A stretch of DNA of 64,000 bases from Steromphala cineraria (taxonomy: Eukaryota; Mollusca; Gastropoda; Trochida; Trochidae). The notes below the pieces were generated by a model. It ran no database searches. It was not told the DNA's origin and worked only from the letters and a program-made list of their open reading frames with translations. The stretch covers positions 58,356,898-58,420,897 of the forward strand of contig OU744724.1 of NCBI GenBank assembly GCA_916613615.1. Reading direction: 5' to 3'. Numbering within the stretch: the first letter of the stretch is position 1; each line of letters opens with the position of its first letter. A program made the translations under genes and the position numbers. This document shows positions 35,001 through 48,719 of this stretch, one piece after another.

Positions 35001-35560
35001 AAGTTACTTAAACTCTATGTAGTAAAAAAATTATTTTATGTCAGCCCTCAAACGTTATCATGTTAGTGATATTTGCTTGCAAATCTTATCAACACAAAAA
35101 GCAAAGCTCGGGTCACACATATCATATGTGCATATGATGTAAGCCCCGTTCTTTACAATATCCCATCCCGGGTCTACAGTGTGTACTGAATATGTCATTG
35201 AAAAGATGTTTATCTAAAAGTGTATTATGTGAACAAGGTGTGTAAGGCAAATTAAAAATGTGACCCATTTCCCCCTACGTGGATGCGAAATGTACCCACG
35301 GCAACCCGGTGCTTAACAGAGGGGCAAGTACTAAACGCTCGTAACGAGGGGTGCTTGACTGGTTGAAACTTTAATGAGATTCGCGCTATTGATTTTGAAT
35401 GATTAGCATAATAATTTATTGCTACCGGTCGGTCGGTCACGGTGACCTGTGATGTGTATTTATTCAGTTACCCATGCACTCAGATAATGTATGCACATTC
35501 AAATACATGCTTGTAAGAATCCATTGTCAAACAGCGTCAACTTGAAGTGAAGGATGAATA
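32066..35560. other. Intergenic, 3.5 kb
   Basis: No supported gene. An A/T-only simple tract lies at about 33625-33660. Short minus-strand frames at 33788-34018 and 34144-34356 have no recognised domain; the latter is GC-richer at its C-terminal end (SGLRRSPCLPPLSTLVEPPS). Confidence 0.5.
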
Positions 35561-35945
35561 TTAAAGGGACAGTCCTATACCGGGGCCTTTTTTGTAGAAA
35601 AGAAAATTCATGGGGACATGCCAGTTATGGTGATAGCAACATTTTAACGTGGGTAACATTTTGTTTGTTTTTATTAACAACTTCATAAAGAAGAACGCGC
35701 AGGGTGACAAATACAACAACAACGAGAAGTGAAGCCGCTCATCGGCGAGTGTGAAAAGCTTTGCTAGGGCATAACAAGTCAATGTTGTAAACACTTATCA
35801 TAAATCATTAAAACGTGTGGATATGATAACCCTACATAGAGTTTATTTTCAACAAAAGTCAAACAATTAAAGAACAGCTTTTTATGACTGCATATACCAG
35901 ATAAACACGCCCGCGGATCGGAAGTGGAAAGCACAGTCTCTTTAA
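35561..35945. mobile_element. Probable TTAA-flanked MITE
   Basis: The left end is TTAAAGGGACAGTCCTATAC and the right end GCACAGTCTCTTTAA. Only about 14 terminal bases pair (TTAAAG-GAC-GT). It fits the general TTAAAGRGRC terminus of the other elements here. Confidence 0.45.
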
Positions 35946-37744
35946 TAGTCAGGCTTTCCTGCAAATACTTCATCCGTTGCGTCGACTTCATTCATGGTTA
36001 GTTGTAGTAAAAACTGAACTGTAACTCAAGTTTTCAGAATCAACTGCATCCCTTGATATTGAAGTTAGGATGAAAAGTTCAAGACATTCTATTGGGAATG
36101 GAATATGTCATATATTTTGACATCTACCCGTTGTACCTAACACAATACTTAAGTAATTCTATTGAGATTTGACACAAATTGGTGACTCACTACTGGCTGT
36201 TGAAAGCTACAATTTATGAAATTTTAATATGTTAGTAAAATAATGTAACGCGACACATCGAATTGACCAATGGCCATTTAAAGTTAGCAGTAGTGAACAT
36301 TTTAAGGTGGGATCTTAAGAATGACCTAAGCCACAAATTCGACCTAATCCTAAGTTACTCCATTTTACGAAATTAAAGATGTACTTTTTAAAATAGAATA
36401 TGACAAAACGTCGACTTCATCTCTAGCTACTCCAGTGAACACACCTTCAATATTCAAAATTTTAGAAATAGAATATGACACAAAACGCTGACTGGCTCGG
36501 TTTGTTTCAGTCGCTACTCTGACTGCTTCTATCAACACAAGCATTGTGTCACAGCGAGTTCTAAAGTGACGTCTTTGTTAGAGGGAACATCTGTAGCCCG
36601 GCTTTCTTCTTTTGTTTCATCAAGCTAGTTAACCTTGTTTTTAAAAATTGATTATTTTTTTATTGAAAACAACCCAACTGTGTCCATCAGGTTTCCCGGG
36701 TGTCAAAGGTTGTCGTTTTCCAGACACAGTGAAATCAACATGTTTTATCGTGCTTTGTCACCGTCTGAAGTATCTTCGAACACTCCTCGAACACGTTTAC
36801 AAGATATTTGTTATTGCAGGGAAATGTCTGCTCATTGCCACTGCTAGAACTAAAATAAACGCTATGAAATACCCAAAATCTCATATTAGACGTCTAACTA
36901 GAATTTTTTTTAAATTATCTTTTTTCATTCCAGCAATTGTTTAGAACAGTTACTTAAGCATGACATTATAATAGTGGTTATTGCCACGCAGTCAGGTTAG
37001 ACTAGAATATTAATTCAAGCCTCCCCTGCAATCGAATTGATGCCCTTGCACAGAGCTTTCTGAAAAAGACGAAGACCTGGCTAAATCAAACGCAGGTTAA
37101 ACCGAAATTGAAATTAGAATCGTTTCTTTGAATTGAGAGAATATGCACATGAGATATATCCATTTTAGCAAAGTAAATTTTATAATTACAAGGAAATGGA
37201 CGCATATGGTTTTGACAGTTTGAATTAAATTTAAGCGAGGCGTCTATACAAGTATTTACGGTAGACACTTGATATCACTCAACTTATTGAATAGTAAACT
37301 TTCTACCTTTGTGGGTATTACCGACTTAAACAACCTACAAATAAGATTATGTCTGAAGAGAAGTGATTCTATTTACAGATTAACTGATCCAGTTTTTCAT
37401 GATTTGTTAACGACTTATTTACGAAGATTATAATGTTTAAGTATCTCAATCCTTGAGTGACTGTTTGATACGCATAAGGTTTATGTCACCTTGGCAAGGT
37501 ATGAAGCAAATTGTCTTTCTAGTGATTATAGTCAAATATCTTTCAGTTATAAACCGTTTAAACGGTTATGTTTCTTATGATATCGACCTCAAAATATCAT
37601 TCTGATGTGAACAGTGGAACATTGTAGAATCTTCCTGTTCACCGTTTTTGCAATCTTTCTCTAAATGACGCCGATTCTTCTAATTACATTGTTTAAACAG
37701 TGATAATCTTGATGACGTGCAAATTCATTCACTTGATTGTTCCT
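35946..37744. other. Intergenic
   Basis: No gene recognised. The 98-codon frame at 36648-36944 (GFPGVKGCRFPDTVKSTC) has an in-frame neighbour of similar length in another frame and no domain. GAATATGACA-AAAACG occurs twice near 36395 and 36470. Confidence 0.4.
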
Positions 37745-37903
37745 AGACTAACATTTAGTCTCAGAAGTATTTTTTTATATTGACAACATTTTAAACAATT
37801 CATGTATTATACAAAATGGAGCCCAACTAGACTTGCTATACTTTTCTAGACTGGGTTGGTCATCAATTAATTTATTTCTGCTTTAGGGTCTGGATGACAG
37901 GCT
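37745..37903 (+). repeat. Dispersed repeat family 3, copy 3
   Basis: Starts AGACTAACATTTAGTCTCAG and ends CTTTAGGGTCTGGATGACAG. It is the shortest of the four copies. Confidence 0.75.
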
Positions 37904-38136
37904 AGATTGTTCCCCGTTTAGGCAATGTTTATTTTAACGACGTGCAAGTCACTGACTGAAATGTACACCCTGCTTGGTGACTCTCTAATCTCGGTGTTTC
38001 CCTGGGTGAAATGTGCACCTGTATTTAAGGTTTGCCGTCAATCACTTGTCACTGTGACCAGTAGCTGATGGTTGTGCTATAGACACGGTCTACACAGGGG
38101 AAGGTGACAACCAGTGCAACAACACTAGGTGTTTAT

Positions 38137-38398
38137 ATGATTGAAACCCTATCTGGTTTGTCTGATTGACACATTAATCTACCAAACAATGAATGGATGA
38201 ATGTTCACAATTAAGTTTTTCTTCGAAGAGGTCGAAATTGTTGCATAAAAATTAGAAAATCGAAAAAAAAACCCGAAAAATTATGATTGAAACCCTATCT
38301 AGTTTGTCTGATTGACACAGTAATCTACCAGAAAGTCAAACATTGAAAGATTAAAGCTCACTATTAAGTTTTTCACCCAAGGTGTCGAAATTAAATAG
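38137..38398. repeat. Two-copy duplication, period 146 bp
   Basis: ATGATTGAAACCCTATCT, GTTTGTCTGATTGACACA and TAATCTACCA occur at 38137 and again at 38283, followed by ATTAAGTTTTTC and GTCGAAATT. Confidence 0.82.
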
Positions 38399-39191
38399 GC
38401 TAGTGAATAGAAAAGTTGAAAAATATTGTAAAATGAAATGCTGAAACGAACAATTGCATTTGTAAACATATTTACAACATTAAAAAGCTATCAAGTGCTT
38501 TAAAGATTATGATTTGGACATACAATAATATATGATAGAGTTGAAATGAAAATATTTTCATGACGAGAATTTCGTATTCATGCGATTTAAATCCTTTCTA
38601 CCATTTATACATAATGCATTTTTATGTATTCTTATTCAAATTCTGGGTTGATGCCTAAAGCATTGTTTGACATTTACATTTCAATAACCCTTTACCGTGT
38701 TCGCGTGTAAGAAAAAACAGATGATGCGTTTACAAATACTTAGATATTGCCCCAAAACGTCCCCGTAACAATGATTCAGTGTCCATCAAGTCGCGTTATT
38801 AAACATTCGACCACTCAGATAAGTTTAATGTTCAATCTGTAATTCAGTTACATTGTATGTCAGTAAGACCTTTTTGAAATTCACCCACAATGAATGGCTT
38901 GTACCATTCATTCAACTTTAGACAGGAGCGTCCTTGCAATACGCACCATTAGCCAACAACAAGAGCTGACTAAAAAAGTGTCACAGCAAAGTCGTAAATT
39001 CTAACACAATTACGATTACAACGTTGTTCGAAGTGGATTACAAGTGAAGTCGCTATCTTTATGCTACCGTCCGTCAAATATGGTAGCTTTCCCCGGGCCA
39101 TTGCATTAACAAGTTATCGCCTTAACAGGTGATTTATATGCAGGTGGGTTGGAAGTCGCTAATATACATAACGCTTTAACGTCGACTGTTA

Positions 39192-39249
39192 GATAAACTT
39201 TCAATGGTATTGAAAATCACGATAAACTTTCAATGGTATTGAAAATCAC
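39192..39249. repeat. Perfect 29-bp tandem duplication
   Basis: GATAAACTTTCAATGGTATT plus nine further bases occurs twice without a gap or mismatch, so it is recent. Confidence 0.95.
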
Positions 39250-39842
39250 AAGCTTTTATTTGAATAACATTGATGCTGGGTTTCTTCAGTCGTTTGTTTA
39301 TGAAGAAAATATGAACATGTTTTATTCAAGTCACATGATTGCATTCAATATTGTTAAAACTTGATTTAGGAGCAATACGCTATATGGCTTATAATACATG
39401 GATATATACACAATTCATAAGAAATATATAATAAACATCATAAATTAAACTTATTATCACAACATAACATCCACACACCATCTCCCAACTTTCCATAATA
39501 CAAACACACATTGGCGGTGTATATTGATGTACTAATGATAGGTGAATGATTACGATGATACATCTTTTGAAGGATGTTACCAGACAACTTTCAAGAGATA
39601 CATATTGTTTAGTCTAAACTGAACGGGAAATATTGAAAAGAGAACGGGAACTCGACAGAGAAGACAACCATTTCACAGAAAATGAAGCTAAATCAGATGC
39701 AGGTAGGCCTAATTATAAATCAATCATCATTCTGCCCATTAACCAAATGGTATAATTCTCTGACAGTTAAATACCTCAAGAATTAAACAAACCAATCAAA
39801 GACTCACACAGATAATTTCGAAAGTCCCATCAACATTTATAT

Positions 39843-40220
39843 TAATAGCCATATTCTTGATAATAGTAGCTCAGTTTGAACAGACAGTTATAATGTCCAA
39901 GGTCGTATCAACATTTACAAATGTACATTGCTCGTCATTTTCTTGATAATAATGGCTTAGCTTGTGAAGACTTTGATTATGTCCAAGGTCATATCAACAT
40001 ATCCATTTCTCGTCTTTTTCTTGATAATGATATCACTTAGTTTAAGCAGACAGTGATAATGTCCGAGACCATATACATATATATCACTATCATATTGCTC
40101 GTCAGTTTCTTGATACTAGAAGCTTAGTTTGATCAGACAGTGATAATGTCCGAGGCCCTATCACCATTTACCTTGCTCGTCGTTCTCTTGACAATAGTAG
40201 CTAAGTTTAAGCAGACAGAG
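39843..40220. repeat. Tandem array, unit about 80-95 bp, four to five copies
   Basis: Units share CAGACAGTGATAATGTCCGA, CATATCAACAT, TTGCTCGTC and TTTCTTGATAATA-TAGCTTAG. Coding-like frames in it (from 40140) are repeat by-products. Confidence 0.85.
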
Positions 40221-40424
40221 TTGTTCAGTCCATTCCTGGCGCACCAAGCAGTGTTATCATTCAGTGTGGTACACCATGGGTTTAGCACCCACTTGTCTAA
40301 ATCCTCAAGGCCCTGTAACAGTAACAGTCTGTGCTCCAGGGTCCTCGCCTCTGAGTTTATGACATATCATTTGGCTTTACGAACCTAATGAAATTTGTTG
40401 CGATATAAATTCAAATAATGTTTT

Positions 40425-40549
40425 AGTCCAAATAAAATATATTTGATAAATACTGGTTTCCATGATAAAATAGCCCATCTTATTTTTTGGCCCAAATAAT
40501 AAAATATATGATAAATACTGGTTTACATTATAAAATAGCCAATTTATGC
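40425..40549. repeat. Two-copy tandem repeat, about 63 bp
   Basis: GTCCAAATAAAATATATTTG and CCCAAATAATAAAATATATG each precede ATAAATACTGGTTT and TAAAATAGCC. Confidence 0.85.
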
Positions 40550-40859
40550 ACAGAAGTCAAGATCACATTTCCAATTTACAATGACACTATTTACATAAGT
40601 TTACAAACACTTGATAAACTCCTAACTTTCCTTAGTTCTGCTTTAGATAAGTTTCAAAATTACGTTTGATAATTGATGCGAGTCACTGTCCGATTTTCGA
40701 TCACGATCACAACTTTATACCTCCATATTGTCACTTAACAAAATCGTTTTCTTTGAAATGATTATATTAAAGCAACAGTGGTAACCTCTTGATCAAATGA
40801 CACCAATGATGGTGCTTGACATCGATTTTACTCCAGCCACTTTCGGAGTGGTTCTTTAA
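40550..40859. mobile_element. TTAA MITE family 2, right part
   Basis: The right end is CGGAGTGGTTCTTTAA. The interior from 40640 matches the 20.2 kb element (TTTCAAAATTACGTTTGATA, GATTTTCGATCAC, GATCAAATGACACC). The left end is not recognisable. Confidence 0.6.
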
Positions 40860-41824
40860 CAAGCAACATAGAGAAATTATCCTGGCAAGTTTACACAAGG
40901 ATATTTATATTCAAAGGCCTCGCTTAACAGCACTCTTGAACCGATTAATTTGCAAGGCTTCTACCTGTTAACACCGTCTGATGCCCCTTGATTACAAGGT
41001 CGTATGAAATGATGACTCAACAGAAGTTAAGTTAATCTAAACAGTATATAGGCTAGTCGCTACAGTATCACGGCAGTCTAGCCTATGTATGTAACACTGG
41101 TCGCGAGGTCACAGGTTTTTAGGTGCAATGCTACTTGCTAACTCTGTGCTAGTCTTAATGGTGAGCATTGTAAGGAAATAGATTATCAAAATATCTAATT
41201 AATGATTTAAAACATATGAATGGTTTTGATTGTCTCTGGTATTTTAATTTTTTAAGTGAATAAGATTGCATCGGAATAATCTCTATATATATCGTTGAGC
41301 CTTCATATAATCTCAATACCATAAGAACATAAATTGTTTTCAAATTGGATCTTAATTAATTGAGATTGGCCTTCAGAACCAAACCTACAAAAGCAATTTT
41401 ATTGAAAGGTGAATACTGATCCTTTTGATAAAAGATTATCATCGACTGTATAGACAGTTCTTATAAATTGTATTTGTTCTCTAAGATTGTCAGAGGAAAT
41501 TAGGAAACTTTAGGTGTTTACCTTTAAGTCCTCATGAATAATTGAGACCTTAAAATCTCAAACTTAAGCAAATAATTAAGACATTAGGTATCTATGATTT
41601 TCTTAACTCCTAGAGTATATAAGTGTCTTTATTTAATATTTCTGACATCGATCACTTCATATGCACTAAACAAGAATATTTATTTGCTAATCATGAATCT
41701 ATTAACAAATACTGAACTAGATCGTCAATGAAAGATGAGTCATAACAGGTGACCCCCTAACAGCATTATTTTACCTCTGAAGACACATATCAAGTAAAAT
41801 AAACATGACCCACAAACTAATCAT

Positions 41825-42230
41825 ATGGATGATTTTCTACAATCTATAAAAACAATCAGCAAACCAGGTGGCCATTGCACAAAACGAATTAATACTAAGA
41901 TCAACCTTAGTGCCATTCTTTAACACTAAGGCTACCTTAGTGACTTAGGTCACCTAAGTGTTTTGTGCAACGGGACCCTGGGTAAAATCACCAATGTGAA
42001 CAACAAAAATAACCTTTGGATGATTTCCTACATTCTAAAGAAAACAATCAGCAAACCAGGTGGCCATTGCACAAAACGAATTAACACTTAGTTAGTCAAC
42101 CTTAGTGCCATTAAGGGCTACCTTAGTGACTTAAGGTCACCTTTGTGTTTTGTGCAACGGAACCCCGGTAAAATCTCCAATATGGCTAACAAAATAATCA
42201 TTTGGATGATTTCCTACAATCTAAAGAAAG
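41825..42230. repeat. Tandem copies carrying a foldback with TTGCACAAAAC ends
   Basis: Two units (period about 192 bp), plus the start of a third near 42192, share TGGATGATTT-CTACA and CAATCAGCAAACCAGGTGGC. Each contains TTGCACAAAAC ... GTTTTGTGCAACGG with nested CCTTAGTG/CACTAAGG palindromes. A small hairpin MITE has been tandemly duplicated with its flank. Confidence 0.82.
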
Positions 42231-42468
42231 CAATGAGCAACCCTGGACCCATGGATGCATGACATGTACATGAATCAGTCAATCACTCTAGCCCCATGTC
42301 TCCAGATGTCATTGTAGTGTCTATGTTATTGTTAGTTTCATGGTCGCCCTGTAGGTAATTCCATATAATCTCCTTCCCTTAACCCATTCACTGCAGCAAC
42401 TCAATTCATCCCGACCAGGGTGAACAACCACATTGTCAGGGTAGAATAAAAGAACTGCAATATTCCTT

Positions 42469-42750
42469 ACCTGTGGTATATTTCCCACGTCCCTATCTTA
42501 TCACTATAAATGAGTCTAACTGCCTTGAAATGATGCATGTCTAAAAGTCGTTAAAGGGACAGTGGCACGAATTTTAGAGATGTTATATATCCCCAAAATT
42601 TACAATATTTCTAACCTGTGGTATATTTCATAGGTCCCTATGTTATCACTATAACTGAGTCTAACTGCCTTGATATGATGCATATCTAACAAGTCGTTAA
42701 AAGGAAAGTATCACATATTTTAGAGCTTTAATTTCTTCAAATTTATCCAA
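42469..42750. repeat. Two-copy tandem duplication including a MITE terminus
   Basis: ACCTGTGGTATATTTC occurs at 42469 and 42614 (period 145). Both copies go on to GTCTAACTGCCTTGA and then AGTCGTTAAAGGGACAGTGG or AGTCGTTAAAAGGAAAG, a family 1-like end caught in the duplication. Confidence 0.82.
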
Positions 42751-45171
42751 ATTTTAAGGGACGAAAGCACTAACAACTTATTGATACGTCTAAGTACTTT
42801 CATATTCTTAAAGGTTTACGATAATGTATATGTTCCCAAATTCTCCAAAGTAAAGTGATGTATAACAACATCATGTGAAATTCAACGATAAACGATAACG
42901 TGAAGTAAACGACCTATAGTGGGTGTACTGAAAAAGAGAACTCTGATGAAAATTCAAATGTACTGCCATTAAATAAGAAAGTTACTAAGTATAAGACTTT
43001 ACGATCTTTAGTATGTGAACGTTTCGAGGCAAGTAAAATATATTTCCATGTATATCAATGTGGTAATAATTTGTTTTTCTGAATATCCTGTTACGCGTGG
43101 GTGAATAAGTCAAATGTCTATAATGGACACATCCAAATGGTTTCCTATTATTGATAAGGGTAATTAGCTTCAATTATCACAGGAAATGGAAGTTTAAATG
43201 ATAACATCCCTTGAAGAAGTCATAAACATTATATTCTCGTTGAGTTTTATGATAAAAATTCTGTAAGTATTGAAATTGAAACATCATGGATCAGCTATCA
43301 TAATTACGTACATATACCATGAGATATGATTCATATCTGTAAGTATGTCACATCATTGATATGTTTAAAGAATTATGAATGAATCATGACTGACACAAAC
43401 CATTAAGCTTCCCACTGTGAGTTTGGGCCATTCATAGATATCAGTCAACTAGAAACGTTTTTCAAAATGCACTCCAAAGGCTACAGTCCCTAGAACATTC
43501 ATAAGTATCTCCAGTTTACCAGTATAGCTGATATATCAATTGCAATGTTATTGAATATAAATTTCGGACCAACGCACCAATTATTGATTCTGGCTGTCAA
43601 AAAGCAAATATTAGCCAAATATGAAGTCTGAGTCGTTACTATAAGGAGAAACCATGATACCGAGGGTATGGTAAGGGAGTGGACCCTGCTAGAGGGAGAA
43701 AGCCTGAGGATGCGGAGGATGTTTGAGTTGTGTTGCAGCTTGTTTAGAAGTGTTGATAGTCGCTTGATTGATTGATTCGTTAAGGTTCGATTTGTTTTTT
43801 GGTAGGCCTTAGCAATAAATACAGGCTTTAAACGTTTGCTGGTTTGCTCCGTAGCGCTGATGTAGTGCGCTTTGATTCAAAAGCAAAGTAATGCGGGTTC
43901 ATAAATCCTGCCAGGCCGACTATCACGTTTTAACATTGCATAATTTCGATTGTCATACTTAAAGTTCGGATTAAGAAAAAGTGTGTCCATATGACAAAGG
44001 TTGACAATACAGTTTTATTTTTGGATTTCTTAACCAACCATTGCCCACAAATATTAAAATTGAGGAAGTACAAAGAATTCACGTTAATGAAAAGGTCATT
44101 CAAACGTTAGACATTTTAGAGTCTTGGGGGTTATATCAAGCATTTTAAAAACTGTTCTGATGAAATATTCCTTCGTTATCGATGTAAGGTATTATTCTTT
44201 AATGGTATCTTAAACGGAAATAAATGGCTAGTTTGGGGTTAGACTATAGATTACAAAGGGTGTCAAACTAGCAAATAAAGTTATTTTGTTGCCAGAAGTA
44301 TTTTCTGCTCTGATGCCACCAAATCTTTCAGTTTCAAGTTTAGTCATATTTTCACGAAAAACTTTAACGGAAATGAGTGGGTAGTTTGGGGTTAAACTCC
44401 TCAAAGGTTAGACCAGACATTGCCGTGTCAAAGCATTCCATAAAGTGATAAGGATACAATATAGGGATAGCTAAAAAAATAACCAACTTTTCGTGATCAT
44501 GAGTCATTATGTGACAATTCCTCTCATGTCGTAGTGCACTGATGTTATCCAATATCACCCTTTCCAGCTGACTGTGCAATGTCACTTAATCTTTTATAAA
44601 GTTTTCTTACCCTTGCCATTCTATTCATTTACTGAAGATAGAAGACCTTCTACAACGATATTGGGTATACCCTTGACAACTCTATGTTTTGCTAATTTAA
44701 AGGCCCATTCTCACGGTTCGACTGGTAGTAAGTACTTGAAGTATCGACCCGTTATGCAAGGTTTGATACCCGAGTTGTATCAACAGACTTTCCAGATGAC
44801 GTGTCACAATGATAAGAGCTGAGTATGCGCACGATCGAATTAATTCGAGACAGTATCAATTTAAAACCAGTCACATAAACATGACATCCTTTCGCACGTA
44901 TGCAGACCGATGTAAGTCCACTGAGCACCTTCTTCCATGTAATCCTACACCCTGCTTCTGGCTGACTGAGCACAAGTCAGGAGGTCTCACACTACCTGAC
45001 AATGCAGGGGGTCGACAAGAGACGGGTGACGTCTCAATCTGTCTCAGGTGAGTTACCTGTCCCACCTTCTCAGGTAACAGGACACCAGGTACTAATAACC
45101 AAGACCCCCACTCTTCCATGCCTCATAGGCCAGGAATTGGTTGAGGTTGTTGCACCAAATCACGTTATATT
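42751..45171. other. Intergenic; possible SINE-like patch
   Basis: No gene is supported. GTAGTGCGCTTTGATTC followed by GCGGGTTCATAAATCCTGCC (43866-43916) resembles a decayed tRNA A/B-box pair. A GC-richer stretch at 44870-45060 has open frames on both strands and a good CAG/GTGAGT donor at 45047, but no recognisable protein. Confidence 0.4.
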
Positions 45172-45803
45172 TATACCTGTGAGTCAGTTATGAGGAAATC
45201 GGAACTTGGGTATTTTTGTCCAACATTCATACAGCATCTTTGATTTCTAAGCTTGACGAAGTATAGGGCGCTTGTATCATTCCTATCCCTCGTTCTCTTC
45301 CCCAAACAACTCCAGTCCCGTAGTCTATACCTGTGAGTCAGTCAGTTATGAGGAAATCGGAACTTGGGTATACATTTTGTGCATCATTCATACAGCCTCT
45401 TGGATTTCTAAGCTTGGCGAACGATAGGGCGTTTGTATCATTCCCATCCCTCGTTCTCTTCCCCAAACAACTCCAGTCCCGTAGTCTATACCTGTGAGTC
45501 AGTCAGTTATGAGGAAATCGGAACTTGGGTATACATTTTGCGCAAAATTTCATACAACCTCTTTGATTTCTAAGCTTTGCGAACGATAAGGCGTTTGTAT
45601 CATTCTCATCCCTCGTTCTCTTCCCCAAACAACTCCAGTCCCGTAGGCTATACCTGCGAGTCAGTTATGAGGAAATCGGAACTTGGGTATACATTTTTTG
45701 CCACATTCATACAGCCTCTTTGATTTCTAAGCTTGGCGATCGAGAGGGCGCTTGTATCAGCCCCATCCTTCGTTCTCTTCCCCAAACAACCCCAGTCCCG
45801 TAG
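45172..45803. repeat. Tandem array of four units, about 154-162 bp
   Basis: Units start at 45172, 45326, 45487 and 45649 with TATACCTGTGAGTCAG. Each contains GAGGAAATCGGAACTTGGGT, TTTGATTTCTAAGCTT and CCAAACAACTCCAGTCCCGT. The units are highly similar, so the array is young. Confidence 0.93.
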
Positions 45804-48199
45804 GTAAGGAGTTTTGAGAGTTCTGCACTTCTTCTCTTGGCGAGTCTTTTGGATAATCCCCTCCCTAAACCTTGTACTACTGTGATGGTGAACTGGAAGG
45901 GTCAAGTGGCCTTCACACGCCCTCAAGTACCAAACCAATTAGTGTTTGTTTAAAAAGGAAGTTCCCATAATGTTTACCATATACATACAAAGTTCCTTGC
46001 AATCCGATCATTTACTTGTACTGTAACTCTTGGCCTCACATTCAGCAGTCGGGTATAACATGGGTGGGAAAATACAAATTCTATAAAATATGCAAATCTT
46101 TGAGCAACGTAAATATTTAAAAACTTGACAAAAAAATAAAAAACATTTTAAAACATTATCTTCGCCTTACTCTGTACGTGTCCGTGTCACCTTCCTTACA
46201 AAAATAAACAACACATAGAATAATTTATTATTCAAAGGTTATCGCATTGCCGTCGAGAAGTTTATAGAGAGAAGAAACTTTTGGACTTGCTCAAATAAAT
46301 TAAACATCAAGGCAATACGAATGTTGTGAGTCACATGTCTTACTGCAAATCAAAAGGAAGTGCCGAAGGTAATTTATAACGTTGATAATTTGTTTAAAAA
46401 ACGTAAGATGATATTTTAAAAATGATAGAATATGTAGCTATCGGTGATGAGTTTCAAATCAAATCACTGTGATTTGTTATTTTAGGACTACCAATGATGA
46501 TATAATGAAGGGGGGAAAGGCACAGTTAACAATTAAGAGGCACATTTTTATTTAAAAAAAATCTCGTGCCCAAAGTAATATCGCGAATCTCTCAAGTCTT
46601 GTCTCAGCGTGAGACAATGAATAAACCCATCAAACTCTCAGTGTATTCTGCAATGAGCCGGTTACCCACTCACAAAGCGAGACGCGGCCGTTGTTGCTGA
46701 ACTACATTTGTAGCGCTCAACTTAGCAATGAACACGACAACGTGCAACCATTTCTATACAACTTCAATTCAGTAAGGACAGTTCATGTACTCACTGGAAT
46801 GGCTTGTACCAGTTACACTCGTATTTATATTGGAATACGGTAACCAAGTACCTTTCTGTTTCAATCATTTTAACATCATGCAAAAGGTTTGTACTCTTTA
46901 ACATTTTAACCGAGAAGACAGTTAATTGGCCGTAACCGTTTTCTATGATACAACATGTATCCCAACAAAGGCATAGATACAAAGGCATGTTATATTCAGT
47001 GTACGAGATAAGCTAAAAGTACTGAATAAACTTAACCATGTATTGCGTAATTTTGAAGGTCATAAATTTAACACTGACATTTGATACACCGATGTATACC
47101 ATCAATCTAGAGTCCATATACAAACTCAATTGGTTATATTATCAACTTACTGAAATCTGCTTTGAATAACGTGATCAACATTTCGAGATGCAAATGTCAT
47201 TATGAATTTACGAAATTTTATGAAATGCATCCTAGCGTTTTCCCACGTTCAGAGATTTAGTTCGTTTGCTATAGAGGAGTAAGTTGGTCACTTGTCCATA
47301 CCAAGGAGTAAAACTCGATTAAAATTTCTGAAAGTTAATTATTTTTTAGCGATTGTAGATATTTCTATGTTAATTTATTCAATAATTATTTTTAAAACGT
47401 TAGAAAACGTACAAACTAGTAAAGTGCATTAAAAAGCTTCCATATGAAGTATGGTAAGTGGCACAACCACTGTAGATGTGTCACATTGCCGTGCAATAGT
47501 CTTTAATATCAATTTTTAAAATGTAAGGTAACTAATAAATTCGTTATGTGCATTATATAATATATAAATGCCTAAAGCTATATGAAGTACAGTAAGTGTC
47601 ATATCTATCCTACAGTAAGACTCACTGACGAATTCAATTTGATTTAATTATATTTAACATTTTGGTTCGACAAAAAACACTACTGGCTTTTTTTTACGAC
47701 AGTTCGTTACTTCCAAAAGCAATGTCCACGTTCCCTTATATTTCATCTAGAGAAAAACAATTTTGAAAAAGCAAATCAACTTAAATGCTGTACCAAGCAT
47801 ACAAAGGTCTTTTTAACGTATTTAACAAAACATTTTGTAACGAACATTCCATGTAAAATGTTTCATATCGCCTACATGAATATTTCTCCCACGGAATTTA
47901 ACTCATTTTACATTATCACGTAAACATAAGGTCATGAATCCCTGCATCTGGCCATTGTTAGAATATTAATGCCACCCTTGTTAAGATTAATTTTAATGAG
48001 CTTATCAAAAGTTGAAATAAAATGTGTGATTGTTCTCACGTGAACCTCGCATTGTAAATGTTTATAGACATTAATCATACACATAACAGCTTGAGGGGTG
48101 TGGGGACCTGAAGGTCACGTCAGAGGCTTTCATCTCTTCATATTAGGCAGATGCAGATTATCATAGTTTCCACATTCATCATAGCCTCACATAAATAGT
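45804..48199. other. Intergenic
   Basis: No gene is supported. The open frame on the minus strand at 45648-45938 overlaps the array. AT-rich stretches follow with no clear repeat. Confidence 0.5.
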
Positions 48200-48562
48200 T
48201 TAAAGGGGCAGTAGCACGTTTTAGGGGGAATATAAGGTGATGTCAGGAAAATGAAAATAAATGGTTCTAATTGAAAGACAATGCATTTAAGCTAAATGGA
48301 GCAGTAACAATTCAAATATATAATGTAAAGTTTAGCCATGCGATTCATTTTTCTTACACAAAATGAATTAAAGGTGTTCACACAAAATAGCCGCCAATGG
48401 ATTTTATGTGAATCTTCATACTTTTTCCTCTGACTATGGATGATTGGCTCGTGTAATGAGATTTTTGACCCTATCAAAATAATACATGTATCATTAACGT
48501 ACACTTATCAGTGAAAATTTTAAAATATAAAATTACCCAAAAACGTGCTACTGCCCCTTTAA
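48200..48562 (-). mobile_element. TTAA MITE family 1, intact copy
   Basis: TTAAAGGGGCAGTAGCACG at the left and CGTGCTACTGCCCCTTTAA at the right, minus orientation relative to the 17.5 kb copy. The small open frame is kept (48292-48504). Confidence 0.88.
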
Positions 48563-48719
48563 TACGAGACTTGTCATAGAGGCTTTGCATACACAGATTA
48601 ACACTAAACTTCTAAACGAGTTCTTAGTATGTTAGTTTCACATTACTTTACATATTGCGCATCACTTTCATTAAGCTTTAGAAATATATCGTTTTAAACT
48701 TTACACACAATGCTAAAAT

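Noticed and set aside
36648..36944. 98-codon frame with several Cys
   Set aside because: A second frame of 70 codons covers the same bases, no family is recognised, and no splice or start context supports it.
40140..40388. 82-codon frame with a hydrophobic start
   Set aside because: The start lies in a tandem array with several near-identical units, and the rest has no known domain.
44752..45193. Overlapping frames and a good splice donor at 45047
   Set aside because: Four frames on both strands compete, none resembles a known protein, and the acceptor side is unclear, so it was mentioned only as intergenic.
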